DNA of 64,000 nt from NCBI GenBank assembly GCA_900538465.1, contig UPXV01000009.1, positions 6,053 to 70,052 of the forward strand, in the 5' to 3' direction. The notes beneath the pieces are model-generated. The model searched no databases and was not told the origin of the DNA. It saw only the letters and a program-made list of their open reading frames with translations. Positions 8,871 through 17,415 of the stretch are shown piece by piece. Position 1 is the stretch's first letter. Each line of letters starts with the position of its first letter. Source of the stretch: an uncultured Erysipelotrichaceae bacterium (GTDB taxonomy: Bacteria; Bacillota_I; Bacilli_A; Erysipelotrichales; Coprobacillaceae). Made by a program: the position numbers and the translations under genes.

Positions 8871-9902
8871 AACAATATGCAATACAATTTAATTGAATGG
8901 TACAAACAAAACCATCGCGATTTTCCTTGGCGACAAAATGAAAATCCTTACTATATCTGGATTAGTGAGATCATGCTTCAACAAACAACAACGGAAGCTG
9001 TCATTCCCTATTTCCAAAGATTTTTAGAAAAATTCCCTACTATTGAAGATTTAGCAAACGCTTCTTTAGAAGATGTTTATAAAATGTGGGAAGGCTTAGG
9101 TTATTACCGTCGAGCAAAACATATTCATGAAACAGCACAAGTGATTATGGAAAAATATCAAGGTATTTTTCCAACGACTTATAAAGATATTCTTGCTTTA
9201 AAAGGAATTGGTGCCTATACTGCTGGAGCAATTTGTTCCATTGCCTACCATGAACCAACTCCTGCAATTGATGGAAATGTTTTAAGAATCATAGCAAGAG
9301 TCTATGCTTTAAAAGACAATATTGCCCTTTTGCAAACACAAAAGAAGATTTATCAAATTGTTGAAGAGCTGATTCAAGGTTATGATGCTTCTTCTTTTAA
9401 TCAAGGGCTGATGGATTTAGGGGCAACCATTTGTCGTCCATTGAATCCAAAATGTGAAATTTGTCCTATTTCTCAATTTTGTCAAGCTTTCAAAATCAAT
9501 CAACAAAGAGTTTTACCAATCAATATCAAAAATATAAAACATAAAGAACTTCATTATATAACAGGAATTATTACATATAAAGATCAATTCATGATGATTC
9601 AAAATCCAGCTGGACTTTTAGAAAACCTTTATGGTTTTATTCAATTTGAATGTGAAAGTCCTTATCGCTTTATTGAAGAGTTTGAAGACAACTATCATCA
9701 ATCATTATCTATTGTGTCTTATATTCAAGATATTAAACATGTTTTTACACATCGAACTTGGCATATGCATGTTTATCATTTTGTTTTAGATTGTCCTTGT
9801 GAATCTTTATATGACTTATCTCAAATTCAACAATTACCTTTATCGACTGCTCATTTAAAAGTTTTAAAAGCTTATCAAAAAAACAAAGGCCTCAATCAAT
9901 GA
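8865..9902 (+). CDS. mutY: A/G-specific adenine DNA glycosylase
   Basis: MutY removes adenine mispaired with 8-oxoguanine. The 345-residue protein has the helix-hairpin-helix region LKGIGAYTAGAI with the catalytic Asp in PAIDGNVLR, and the [4Fe-4S] cluster cysteines in CRPLNPKCEICPISQFC (C-X6-C-X2-C-X5-C). A C-terminal MutT-like domain ends with the HVFTHRTWHMHVY region that recognises 8-oxoguanine. The N-terminal segment FPWRQNENPYYIWISEIMLQQT is typical. GGTGATG precedes the ATG. The 3' end overlaps the phoH end by 11 bases in convergent orientation, and both share a terminator hairpin. Confidence 0.96.
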   Translation: MQNNMQYNLIEWYKQNHRDFPWRQNENPYYIWISEIMLQQTTTEAVIPYFQRFLEKFPTIEDLANASLEDVYKMWEGLGYYRRAKHIHETAQVIMEKYQGIFPTTYKDILALKGIGAYTAGAICSIAYHEPTPAIDGNVLRIIARVYALKDNIALLQTQKKIYQIVEELIQGYDASSFNQGLMDLGATICRPLNPKCEICPISQFCQAFKINQQRVLPINIKNIKHKELHYITGIITYKDQFMMIQNPAGLLENLYGFIQFECESPYRFIEEFEDNYHQSLSIVSYIQDIKHVFTHRTWHMHVYHFVLDCPCESLYDLSQIQQLPLSTAHLKVLKAYQKNKGLNQ

Positions 9903-9914
9903 GGTCTTCTTTTT
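9888..9914. terminator. Shared terminator of mutY and phoH
   Basis: GGCCTCA and TGAGGTC pair around a five-base loop, with T-rich sequence after the stem on both strands. It spans the overlapping stop codons of the two convergent genes. Confidence 0.8.
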
Positions 9915-10860
9915 CGTCATCTTCATAACGTTCAATAATTTTTTGTACAACAGGATGGCGAACAACATCCATTGCCGTTAAATAAACAAAGCGAATACCA
10001 GAGACACCTTTTAAAATATGCAAGGCCTTACGTAATCCACTCATTGTTCCTCTTGGTAAATCAATTTGTGTAATATCACCAGTAATAATCATTTTAGAGT
10101 TAAATCCTAAACGTGTTAAGAACATTTTCATTTGAGCATCAGTTGTATTTTGAGCTTCATCTAAAATAACATAGGCATCTTCTAAAGTACGTCCACGCAT
10201 ATAAGCAAGTGGTGCAATTTCAATTGTTCCTTTTTCAATCAAACGTTCCGTTTGTTCTTGTCCTAACATATCATATAAAGCATCATAAAGTGGTCTTAAA
10301 TAAGGATCCACTTTTTCTTTAAGATCGCCTGGTAGAAAACCTAAATTTTCTCCTGCTTCAACAGCTGGTCTTGTTAAAACAATTCTTTGAACTTCATGAT
10401 TTTTTAAAGCCTGTACAGCAAAGACAACTGCCAAATACGTTTTTCCAGTTCCAGCCGGTCCTATTCCAAAAACCACATCATTCTTTTTTAATGCATAATA
10501 ATATTCTTTTTGACCAAGTGTCTTTGGATAAATCAGCTTCCCACTCATCGTTTTTGCAATCTTGATTTGATACAATTCATCTATAACTTTCAAATTTCCT
10601 GTCTCTGAGAGTTTTAGTGTATACATGACATCACGTTTACTAATTGCTTTCCCTTGCTTAACAAGCTTTAACAAAGCTTCTACAACCTCTTGAAAACGAA
10701 GATGCTTTTCTTCATCAGTATCATAGACAATTTCATCTCCACGAACAATAATATCAAATTCAAATGCTTCTTCTAATATTTGAATATTTTCATCATATTG
10801 TCCAATAAATCTTTTGACTTCATCTATTGTATAAGTATCTAATTTTATGATTTTCTTCAT
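9892..10860 (-). CDS. phoH: PhoH family ATPase
   Basis: This 322-residue protein is a PhoH/YbeZ-type P-loop ATPase with Walker A GPAGTGKTYLAV near residue 137, the VLTRPAVEAGE segment and Walker B YVILDEAQN. The family is linked to RNA metabolism and ribosome-associated functions, often beside ybeY. The gene follows yqfD with a two-base gap, the conserved Firmicutes order yqfC-yqfD-phoH. AAAGGAG precedes the ATG. The usual next genes, ybeY and era, are not here: mutY converges on it instead. Confidence 0.94.
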   Translation of the reverse strand: MKKIIKLDTYTIDEVKRFIGQYDENIQILEEAFEFDIIVRGDEIVYDTDEEKHLRFQEVVEALLKLVKQGKAISKRDVMYTLKLSETGNLKVIDELYQIKIAKTMSGKLIYPKTLGQKEYYYALKKNDVVFGIGPAGTGKTYLAVVFAVQALKNHEVQRIVLTRPAVEAGENLGFLPGDLKEKVDPYLRPLYDALYDMLGQEQTERLIEKGTIEIAPLAYMRGRTLEDAYVILDEAQNTTDAQMKMFLTRLGFNSKMIITGDITQIDLPRGTMSGLRKALHILKGVSGIRFVYLTAMDVVRHPVVQKIIERYEDDEKEDLID

Positions 10861-10861
10861 T

Positions 10862-11785
10862 TTATTCTCCTTTAACGGCTATATCTTCTAACAAAGTATA
10901 ATGAACCTTTAATGTTATTTTACTACGAGTCTTTGTCATTTGTAAAACATTTTCTTTATCTATAATTGCATCTGTTGGTAATTTTGCTCGAATAGAAAGC
11001 AATAATTGGTAAAAAACTTCACCTTGATCTTGATTAACATTTTGGATACTCGCTTCAAACTGATTAAACGTATAAGCATAAACATGTCCTTTTACAGGAA
11101 TAATCTTTATCTCATTTTGAGTTGAAATAATTGTATTTTCAACAAGTAAATCCCCTTTTTTCACATAATCATTTTTCTTGACTTGAATAAGACCACTATC
11201 AACATCAAAAGAAGCAATCAATCCATCTTTTTTGGCATAGAGATTTTGATATTGTGCTTTTTCTAATTGATCTTGTTTCCTTTTGGTATACTCAACATGA
11301 AAAACACTACCAACTTGATAAACATTAATATATTCAACATCATTCTTATATGTTGTTTTCATATCAGTTAAAATTTCATTTAACCTTTCATAACTTTTTA
11401 ACGATGAAAATATGTCTACATGCTCTTTTTTTAAATCCTTAATCATCTGTTGATTGACACGTGGCATTGTTCCAATAATTTCAATATCAAAAATAAAATA
11501 AGAACACCCAATAACTGTCACAAGAAAACAAATAACTCCAATCATATTTAAATATTGTTTTGATAAAAACAAAACATATTTTATCATTCCAACAGTCTTT
11601 ATATATGAAATATCATAATCAAATGCTTTAAGAGAATATCTTTGATATGTAGGAACATAGAAAAAATACATATCATCTTTTAATCTTAAATGTAAGAGTT
11701 TGATTTTCTTTTGTTTTGCAAACTTTAACAAAAAATAAATCAATTGAGAATCAATACAATATAAATCATACCCCATATTGATCAT
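10862..11785 (-). CDS. yqfD: YqfD family sporulation protein
   Basis: The product is about 307 residues. It resembles YqfD, a membrane protein made in the mother cell during sporulation of Bacillus and Clostridium. A hydrophobic segment around residues 80-105 (GVICFLVTVIGCSYFIFDI) is followed by the family-typical extracytoplasmic region with KNDYVKKGDLLVENTI and the end KVHYTLLEDIAVKGE. The start is uncertain: an ATG at 11785 is preferred over a TTG at 11791, and neither has a strong ribosome-binding site, so translation is probably coupled to the overlapping yqfC. Confidence 0.8.
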   Translation of the reverse strand: MINMGYDLYCIDSQLIYFLLKFAKQKKIKLLHLRLKDDMYFFYVPTYQRYSLKAFDYDISYIKTVGMIKYVLFLSKQYLNMIGVICFLVTVIGCSYFIFDIEIIGTMPRVNQQMIKDLKKEHVDIFSSLKSYERLNEILTDMKTTYKNDVEYINVYQVGSVFHVEYTKRKQDQLEKAQYQNLYAKKDGLIASFDVDSGLIQVKKNDYVKKGDLLVENTIISTQNEIKIIPVKGHVYAYTFNQFEASIQNVNQDQGEVFYQLLLSIRAKLPTDAIIDKENVLQMTKTRSKITLKVHYTLLEDIAVKGE

Positions 11786-11969
11786 ATTCAATCACTTTCA
11801 CTTTTCCATTCATACGTATTTCATCTTGATCATAATAATAAATTTCTAAGTCCTCACCTCTCACATTCAAACAATAACGCTCCATTTTTATTTTTAAAAG
11901 ATTTTGATCCATTATCATAATTTCCTTATATCCCTTTATAAAGATCTGATTTTTATCCACCAAGAGCAT
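11766..11969 (-). CDS. yqfC: YqfC/YabP-like sporulation protein, short form
   Basis: This 67-residue protein aligns with the central part of YqfC, a YabP-like protein that partners YqfD in sporulating Firmicutes. The matching pattern is a short beta-rich run ending in DEIRMNGKVKVIEY. Bacillus YqfC has about 93 residues, so the N-terminal part seems to be missing, and no upstream extension exists because a good ATGAGGTGG ribosome-binding site fixes the ATG. The position directly before yqfD, with an overlap, supports the assignment more than the sequence does. It lies just after the rpsU terminator. Confidence 0.7.
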   Translation of the reverse strand: MLLVDKNQIFIKGYKEIMIMDQNLLKIKMERYCLNVRGEDLEIYYYDQDEIRMNGKVKVIEYDQYGV

Positions 11970-11998
11970 GAAACCACCTCATAATAATATATGAGAAA

Positions 11999-12026
11999 TA
12001 AAAAAAAGAAGAACCACGTTCTTCTT
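11999..12026 (-). terminator. Terminator of rpsU
   Basis: AAGAAGAAC and GTTCTTCTT form a nine-base stem with a three-base loop, followed by a T run on the minus strand. The rpsU stop codon lies inside the stem. Confidence 0.85.
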
Positions 12027-12207
12027 ATCTTTGTTTACCTTTATTTTTTCTAGCAGCTTCTGATTTCATTTTACGCTTTAAACCAGGCTTAACATAGAAT
12101 TCTCTTTTACGAGCTTCTTGCAGGGTTCCTGTTCTTGAAACTTGTCTCTTGAAACGACGTAAAGCATCATCTAAAGATTCATTTTCTCTTACTACAGTTT
12201 TTGCCAT
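12025..12207 (-). CDS. rpsU: 30S ribosomal protein S21
   Basis: The 60-residue, strongly basic protein is a clear S21. It starts [20 protein letters not shown], continues with [21 protein letters not shown] and ends in a lysine/arginine tail. S21 sits on the small-subunit platform near the anti-Shine-Dalgarno end of 16S rRNA. It has a very strong AAAGGGGGG ribosome-binding site, its own promoter and a strong terminator overlapping the stop codon, so it is made as a single-gene message. Confidence 0.97.
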   Translation of the reverse strand: MAKTVVRENESLDDALRRFKRQVSRTGTLQEARKREFYVKPGLKRKMKSEAARKNKGKQR

Positions 12208-12244
12208 TTTGAACTACCCCCCTTTACTATCAAGTACATTCGTC

Positions 12245-12273
12245 ATTATACATGGATATGAATAGAAAATCAA
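12245..12273 (-). promoter_or_regulatory. rpsU promoter
   Basis: On the minus strand TTGATT (12268-12273) and TATAAT (12245-12250) have a 17-base spacer, about 25 bases upstream of the ribosome-binding site. The rest of the interval to deoC is AT-rich sequence with only the deoC terminator. Confidence 0.75.
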
Positions 12274-12370
12274 GTTTTTTTGTAAATAAACTTCATGAGA
12301 TTATACATTTTTTTCAAAAACTTTATTTTTTTAAAATTTAACAGCTTTTTTTGAATTGATGACTATTTAA

Positions 12371-12406
12371 AAACAAAATCCTAGAGTCACTCTAGAATTT
12401 TGTTTT
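12371..12406 (-). terminator. Terminator of the rsmE-deoC operon
   Basis: ACAAAAT-CTAGAG and CTCTAG-ATTTTGT pair around TCA with one internal mismatch, and T-rich sequence follows on both sides. It ends the operon just after the deoC stop codon. Confidence 0.85.
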
Positions 12407-12408
12407 GA

Positions 12409-13071
12409 TTAATATTCAGATTTGCTTTCTTCGTTATTCATCAATTGAACACCTGCAGATGTTCCAATACGAGTAGCTCCCGCATCAATAACAGCCAACA
12501 TATCAGCAAAGTTTCTAACTCCACCACTGGCTTTCACTTCACAAGCATCTCCAACTGTTTGTTTCATTAATGCCACATCTTTAGGAGTTGCTCCACCTGT
12601 ACTAAATCCTGTAGATGTTTTCACAAAAGTTGCCCCAGCTTTTATAGCCAATTCACATACTGTTACTTTTTCTTCATCAGTTAATAAGCATGTTTCAATG
12701 ATAACTTTCACACAATGATCTCCACTTGCATCAACAACTGCTTTAATATCATTGTAAACAAGTTCAGTATTTCCATCTTTTAAAGCTCCAATATTGATAA
12801 CCATATCAACTTCATCAGCCCCATTTTCAATCGCATCTTTGGCTTCAAACGCTTTTACTTTTGAAGTATTTGCTCCTAATGGGAAACCAATGACAGTACA
12901 AACTTTAACATCTGTTTCTTTCAAATAATCTGCACAATAGCTTACCCATGTTGGATTGACACAAACTGAAGCAAAATCATATTGTTTTGCCTCTTCACAT
13001 AATTTTGTGATTGTGCTTAAAACTGTGTCTGCTTTTAAAGCAGTGTGATCAATAAATTTGTTGTAGTTCAT
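12409..13071 (-). CDS. deoC: Deoxyribose-phosphate aldolase
   Basis: DeoC splits 2-deoxyribose 5-phosphate into acetaldehyde and glyceraldehyde 3-phosphate during deoxynucleoside breakdown. The 220-residue protein begins [10 protein letters not shown] and has the Schiff-base lysine in [14 protein letters not shown]. The glycine-rich [12 protein letters not shown] and [10 protein letters not shown] phosphate-binding segments follow. I chose the ATG at 13071: GGAGAAG lies at good distance from it, but only three bases from the ATG at 13077. The start overlaps the end of murE by 23 bases, so translation is likely coupled. No other deo gene is nearby, so its place behind murE is unusual. Confidence 0.95.
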   Translation of the reverse strand: MNYNKFIDHTALKADTVLSTITKLCEEAKQYDFASVCVNPTWVSYCADYLKETDVKVCTVIGFPLGANTSKVKAFEAKDAIENGADEVDMVINIGALKDGNTELVYNDIKAVVDASGDHCVKVIIETCLLTDEEKVTVCELAIKAGATFVKTSTGFSTGGATPKDVALMKQTVGDACEVKASGGVRNFADMLAVIDAGATRIGTSAGVQLMNNEESKSEY

Positions 13072-14524
13072 CTTCATCTTCTCCTTTAAATATTTTATTG
13101 ATTGCTTCTAATGCAACATATTTATCTCCTGGATAAGGTTCGTTTCCAATTGATGAAGCCATAAATTGTTCATGTCCTTTTCCTAAGATCAATATGATAT
13201 CACCCTTATTGGCAATTTCGATAGCCTGTTCAATCGCAATACGACGATCTTCAATAATAACACTCACTGGTTTTTCAATATATTCTTGAATATCTAAACA
13301 AATATCATGAATAGATTCATCTCGATTGTCCTCAGCTGTTAAAATAACTTGATCGCAATATTGGTTTGCTAATTTTCCAATCTTTTCTCGTTTGTTATAA
13401 TTCTTTTTACCTGGCGCTCCAAAAACAGCAATAATTCTTCCATTTGTCTTGACACTTTTGGCAAATTCAAAAACTTTTTCAAAACTTTTGGCATGTTGAC
13501 AATAATCAATAATGACATGGAATGGATAAGGATGATCTAAAAGTTCCATACGCCCATCCACACCTTTTAAATAACTGATGGATTCAATAACTTGATTCAT
13601 TGGCATTTCTAAAGCCAACAGCGTTGTAATCACAGCCAAAACATTAGATATATTAAAACGTCCTAAAACTGGAACTGAAACATGTCTTAATTCATCAAGA
13701 ATTTGTAAATCAAATTCACTATGATCAATAAACAATTGAATATTTCGTGCCATTACATGCGCCTTATGTTCAATTCCATATGTTAAAAGATGACTACGAA
13801 TAGAATCTTTGACTAGTGTATAAAAACGCACTTCATCTGTATTTAAGATAGCATATCCTTTTTCATCAACCAATGAAAATAATTTTGCTTTAGAAGCCAT
13901 TAAATGTTCCATTGTTCCATGAAAATCCAAATGTTCTTCATAGACATTGGTAAAAATAGCAATATCAAAATGAACACTATCAACTCTTTTAAGTGCCAAA
14001 CCATGACTAGAAACTTCAAGAGTCACTCCTTTGACATCATGTTTGACCATATCATTAAGATGACGTTGTAAAAAGATGGTTTCAGGTGTCGTATATGGAC
14101 ATTGTTCAACAATTCCAGCATACTCAATATTGTTTGTTCCAATATAACCCATTTTTAAATAATGGGATAAGACCTCTTTAATCATCAAGGCAACTACTGT
14201 TTTTCCACTGGAACCAGTAACCCCTATCATAGTCATCTTATAGCTTGGATGATCATAAAAGACATCTGCTACACGATTGAGTTCATCTAAAACATTATCG
14301 ACTTTAATATATAATACATCTCGATGCTTATAAGCCAAAGGCTTAGAATATACAATACATTTTGCACCTTGAAAAACAGCATCTTCAATATATTTATGTC
14401 CATCAACACTTAACCCATCAACACAAAAGAAAATTGAATCCTTTCCAACATAACGTGAATCACTATGAATAGAAACGACTTTAAAATCTTCTTCTACATC
14501 AAAAAGTTCATTAATTTTCTTCAT
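13049..14524 (-). CDS. murE: MurE-type UDP-N-acetylmuramyl-tripeptide synthetase
   Basis: The enzyme adds the third amino acid to UDP-MurNAc-L-Ala-D-Glu in peptidoglycan synthesis. The 491-residue protein has the three Mur-ligase domains: an N-terminal uridine-binding part ([17 protein letters not shown]), the ATP P-loop GVTGSSGKT around residue 107, the TTPET motif, [12 protein letters not shown] and the carbamylated-lysine region [10 protein letters not shown]. The specificity motif is odd. Where diaminopimelate-adding enzymes have DNPR, this protein reads EDNR (AEDNRDES), so the arginine is kept but the neighbours differ. The amino acid added cannot be stated with confidence. The start overlaps mtaB by 14 bases. 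Confidence 0.9.
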   Translation of the reverse strand: MKKINELFDVEEDFKVVSIHSDSRYVGKDSIFFCVDGLSVDGHKYIEDAVFQGAKCIVYSKPLAYKHRDVLYIKVDNVLDELNRVADVFYDHPSYKMTMIGVTGSSGKTVVALMIKEVLSHYLKMGYIGTNNIEYAGIVEQCPYTTPETIFLQRHLNDMVKHDVKGVTLEVSSHGLALKRVDSVHFDIAIFTNVYEEHLDFHGTMEHLMASKAKLFSLVDEKGYAILNTDEVRFYTLVKDSIRSHLLTYGIEHKAHVMARNIQLFIDHSEFDLQILDELRHVSVPVLGRFNISNVLAVITTLLALEMPMNQVIESISYLKGVDGRMELLDHPYPFHVIIDYCQHAKSFEKVFEFAKSVKTNGRIIAVFGAPGKKNYNKREKIGKLANQYCDQVILTAEDNRDESIHDICLDIQEYIEKPVSVIIEDRRIAIEQAIEIANKGDIILILGKGHEQFMASSIGNEPYPGDKYVALEAINKIFKGEDEDELQQIY

Positions 14525-15818
14525 TCACAACACTTCCAATCAATTCTGTATCTTGCTGCGATTCAATTCTCACACGATATATATGCCCAATAGCATCATC
14601 TGGTAAATCAACATTGACTTTTAAATAATTAGAAGCATGTCCAATCATATATTGTCCATGTCTTTCTTCAATCAAAACATCTAAAACTTTTCCAATTTGC
14701 CAAGAAGCAAATTCACTTTGTAATTGATGTGATAATTCCATTAATGCTTTCACTCTTTCATGTTTTATATTTCCATCAACTTGATCTTTCATTTTAGCAG
14801 CAGGTGTTCCCTTTCTTTTTGAATATGGGAAAACATGTAACTGATTAAAATGCATTTGTTGAATCCATTGATATGTTTGTTGAAATTCTTCTTCTGTTTC
14901 ACCTGGGAATCCCACAATAACATCTGTAGTGATAGAAAGAGTTGGTAATTTTTCTTTTAATTCTTGTAATTTATTAGAAAATTGAGCAGTTGTATAATGA
15001 CGATTCATACGTTTTAAAGTTGCATCACATCCTGCTTGAATGGGAATATGAAGATGATCAACAATGATTGGAGATGTAGCAATTAAATCAATAATTTCAT
15101 GTGTGATTTGACTCATCTCAATAGAAGATATTCTTAAACGTTTTAAACCTTTGACCTTTGTTGTTAAATCAACCAATAAATCATAAAAAGAATAATCTTG
15201 TAAATCTTGTCCATATCCAGCCGTGTGAATTCCTGTTAAAACAATTTCAACAAAACCATGATCAACTAATGACTGGGCCTGTTGTAAAACACTCTTTGGA
15301 TCACGAGAACGAATTCTTCCACGTGCATAAGGAATAATACAATATGTGCAAAAATTATTACATCCATCTTGAATCTTCAAAAAAGCTCTTGTATTTCGTG
15401 TAAATTCATCAATATCTAAATCTTCAAATCTTGATAATTTCATAACATCATCTACCTTAATGACAGGTTGATGTGTGGTTTCATATTGATCAACAAAATC
15501 AACAATTTGATTACGATATTGGGTTCCTAAAATGACACCAACACCTTCAATTGCAGCCACTTCTTCACTAGCCACTTGACTATAACATCCTACAACACAA
15601 ATTGTAGCTTGAGGATTTTGTCTAATAGCTTTACGAATCATCTGACGTGATTTTGAATCACCGGTATTCGTTACAGTACATGTATTAATCACATAAACAT
15701 CAGCTATATCTTTAAAATCAACAGTTTGATAACCTGATTGATGAAATAGTTTCAACATAGCTTCTGATTCATATGTATTGACTTTACAGCCTAAAGTTAA
15801 AAATGCAACAGTTCTCAT
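14511..15818 (-). CDS. mtaB: tRNA t6A37 methylthiotransferase MtaB
   Basis: MtaB is a radical-SAM enzyme that converts t6A to ms2t6A at position 37 of tRNAs reading ANN codons. The 435-residue protein has the N-terminal MTTase domain with its three cluster cysteines (in TLGCKVN, INTCTVTN and VVGCYSQ), the radical-SAM motif CNNFCTYC near residue 150 and a C-terminal TRAM domain. The early residues MRTVAFLTLGCKVN are diagnostic of MtaB rather than MiaB. AAAGGAAG precedes the ATG. In Bacillus the homologue (yqeV) also lies near rsmE. Confidence 0.95.
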   Translation of the reverse strand: MRTVAFLTLGCKVNTYESEAMLKLFHQSGYQTVDFKDIADVYVINTCTVTNTGDSKSRQMIRKAIRQNPQATICVVGCYSQVASEEVAAIEGVGVILGTQYRNQIVDFVDQYETTHQPVIKVDDVMKLSRFEDLDIDEFTRNTRAFLKIQDGCNNFCTYCIIPYARGRIRSRDPKSVLQQAQSLVDHGFVEIVLTGIHTAGYGQDLQDYSFYDLLVDLTTKVKGLKRLRISSIEMSQITHEIIDLIATSPIIVDHLHIPIQAGCDATLKRMNRHYTTAQFSNKLQELKEKLPTLSITTDVIVGFPGETEEEFQQTYQWIQQMHFNQLHVFPYSKRKGTPAAKMKDQVDGNIKHERVKALMELSHQLQSEFASWQIGKVLDVLIEERHGQYMIGHASNYLKVNVDLPDDAIGHIYRVRIESQQDTELIGSVVNEEN

Positions 15819-15829
15819 AAACTTCCTTT

Positions 15830-16600
15830 CTATTTATACTTCTTTAAGACTTTTTGATAAGTCTTGTTCGTAATAAAATCATTTTCTTTCAATAAATCTA
15901 AACATTCTTTATATAAATAATTTTCAATATCATATGCAATTGTCTTCACAATTTCAATATCAATGCTTTCATTATATTCATGATCAACAAAAATAACTTT
16001 ATTTAACAATTCATTTGATTCTTTTTTAAATATATAAATCGTTTTTAATTCATCATAATACAAACAAATATGACGTTCATCTTCAAAAACATTTTTTAAA
16101 GATGTAAAAGATGTTCTAAAAATGTGTTTTCCATAAAGTTGAATAGGATGCTCTTTTAACACCTGATAGTTCTTTACATAATCACGATGTTGTTTTAATA
16201 ATAATATTTGATAATCCTTTGTATAACGTTTATTGACAAACGGTTCTAAATAAGGAATATAGATTTCCGTTTGAGAAGTTTCATCATAAAAATGAGGAGC
16301 TTCTTCTAAGATAGGCGCAATATCATTATTAAACATCTTTTGTTTTTCATCATAATTTAAATAATCTAATAAATCATAATGTTCATTTAAAAACATCTCA
16401 TATGTATTTTCAATCCGATTTTGCGTTAACATCCCTCTATAAATAATTTCATAATCAAACAAATCAAATTCATTCTTTATCTTTACCTTTAAACCCATGG
16501 CTTCTAAAGGTAAACGTGCTTCTTCAATTTTTTGATAAATATCTGTTTTATGTATAGCGACCTTATAACCATATTTATTTAAGTTTTCTATAAAACCCAT
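15830..16600 (-). CDS. Unknown protein coupled to rsmE
   Basis: I do not recognise this 256-residue protein. It appears soluble: no signal peptide or membrane segment is visible. It is rich in charged and aromatic residues (many Tyr, Glu, Lys) and has no obvious catalytic motif. Its middle section (YLEPFVNKRYTKDYQILLLK) and late section (DERHICLYYDELKTIYIFKK) alternate beta and helical patterns. The ATG overlaps the rsmE stop codon by one base (TAATG), so translation must be coupled. It lies between two RNA-modification genes, and a role near ribosomes or tRNA is only a guess from context. Confidence 0.8.
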   Translation of the reverse strand: MGFIENLNKYGYKVAIHKTDIYQKIEEARLPLEAMGLKVKIKNEFDLFDYEIIYRGMLTQNRIENTYEMFLNEHYDLLDYLNYDEKQKMFNNDIAPILEEAPHFYDETSQTEIYIPYLEPFVNKRYTKDYQILLLKQHRDYVKNYQVLKEHPIQLYGKHIFRTSFTSLKNVFEDERHICLYYDELKTIYIFKKESNELLNKVIFVDHEYNESIDIEIVKTIAYDIENYLYKECLDLLKENDFITNKTYQKVLKKYK

Positions 16601-17334
16601 TATTTCATCAACTCCCTGCTATAACCAATAACACTCAACATATATAATGGTGCTGTTTCACTTCTTAATATACGTTTTCCAAGTGAACATTCTTGAATTC
16701 CTAAGGTTTTCATAATATCAATCTCACTTTGTTCAAAACCACCTTCAGGTCCTACAATAATAGTGATTGATTGAAAATCTTTTTGTAATGTTTGATAAAA
16801 ACAAGCATGTTCTCCTTGTTTACTTGATTCTTCATATGCAACCAAATTCACATCAGAAAGATAATCACTTAATTGTTTGATATTAATCAGTGAAGTTAAT
16901 TCTGGAATAATTTGACGATAAGATTGTTCACTGGCTTCTTTTAAAATACGTTGGTATCTTTCCTTCTTTTTATCAAATGTTTTCGCATCTGTTTTAATAA
17001 TACTGCGTTTTGATAAAAACGGAACAATTCTTTTCACACCGAGTTCAGTTGCTTTCTGAAGAACAAATTCAAATTTATCATTCTTTGGTAAACCATAAAT
17101 CAATGTCACATCAACATCCAATTCATGATCTTCTTCTAACATTTCTTTTTGTTTTAATAATCCTTCTTCAATATCTATAATTTCATAGACATATGAATGT
17201 GTAGATGGGAGAATACAAACAACCTGATCACCATTACGATAACGCATCACACGTTGCATATGTTTATGGTTATAACTATCTATTTTGATAAGATTATCTT
17301 GAATACATTTTTCATCAATAAAATATCTTTGCAT
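16600..17334 (-). CDS. rsmE: 16S rRNA m3U1498 methyltransferase
   Basis: RsmE methylates U1498 of 16S rRNA on the assembled small subunit. The 244-residue protein has an N-terminal PUA-like domain (MQRYFIDEKC, HMQRVMRYRNGDQV) and a C-terminal SPOUT knot. The SAM-binding knot is visible in IIVGPEGGFEQSEI and LGKRILRSETAPLYML. The segment KNDKFEFVLQKATELGV is strongly conserved in the family. A GGGGGAAG sequence precedes the ATG. It is the first gene of the rsmE-unknown-mtaB-murE-deoC operon; the usual prmA neighbour is absent. Confidence 0.95.
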   Translation of the reverse strand: MQRYFIDEKCIQDNLIKIDSYNHKHMQRVMRYRNGDQVVCILPSTHSYVYEIIDIEEGLLKQKEMLEEDHELDVDVTLIYGLPKNDKFEFVLQKATELGVKRIVPFLSKRSIIKTDAKTFDKKKERYQRILKEASEQSYRQIIPELTSLINIKQLSDYLSDVNLVAYEESSKQGEHACFYQTLQKDFQSITIIVGPEGGFEQSEIDIMKTLGIQECSLGKRILRSETAPLYMLSVIGYSRELMK

Positions 17335-17387
17335 TGCACACTTCCCCCTTTTGCTATTCTATCACATTTATCACAATATAAAAAGCA

Positions 17388-17415
17388 AAAATGCATAAGT
17401 CTCCTTATGCATTTT
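17388..17415 (-). terminator. Terminator of clpB
   Basis: A perfect 12-base stem AAAATGCATAAG / CTTATGCATTTT with loop TCTC includes the clpB stop codon and continues into T-rich sequence on the minus strand. Confidence 0.85.
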
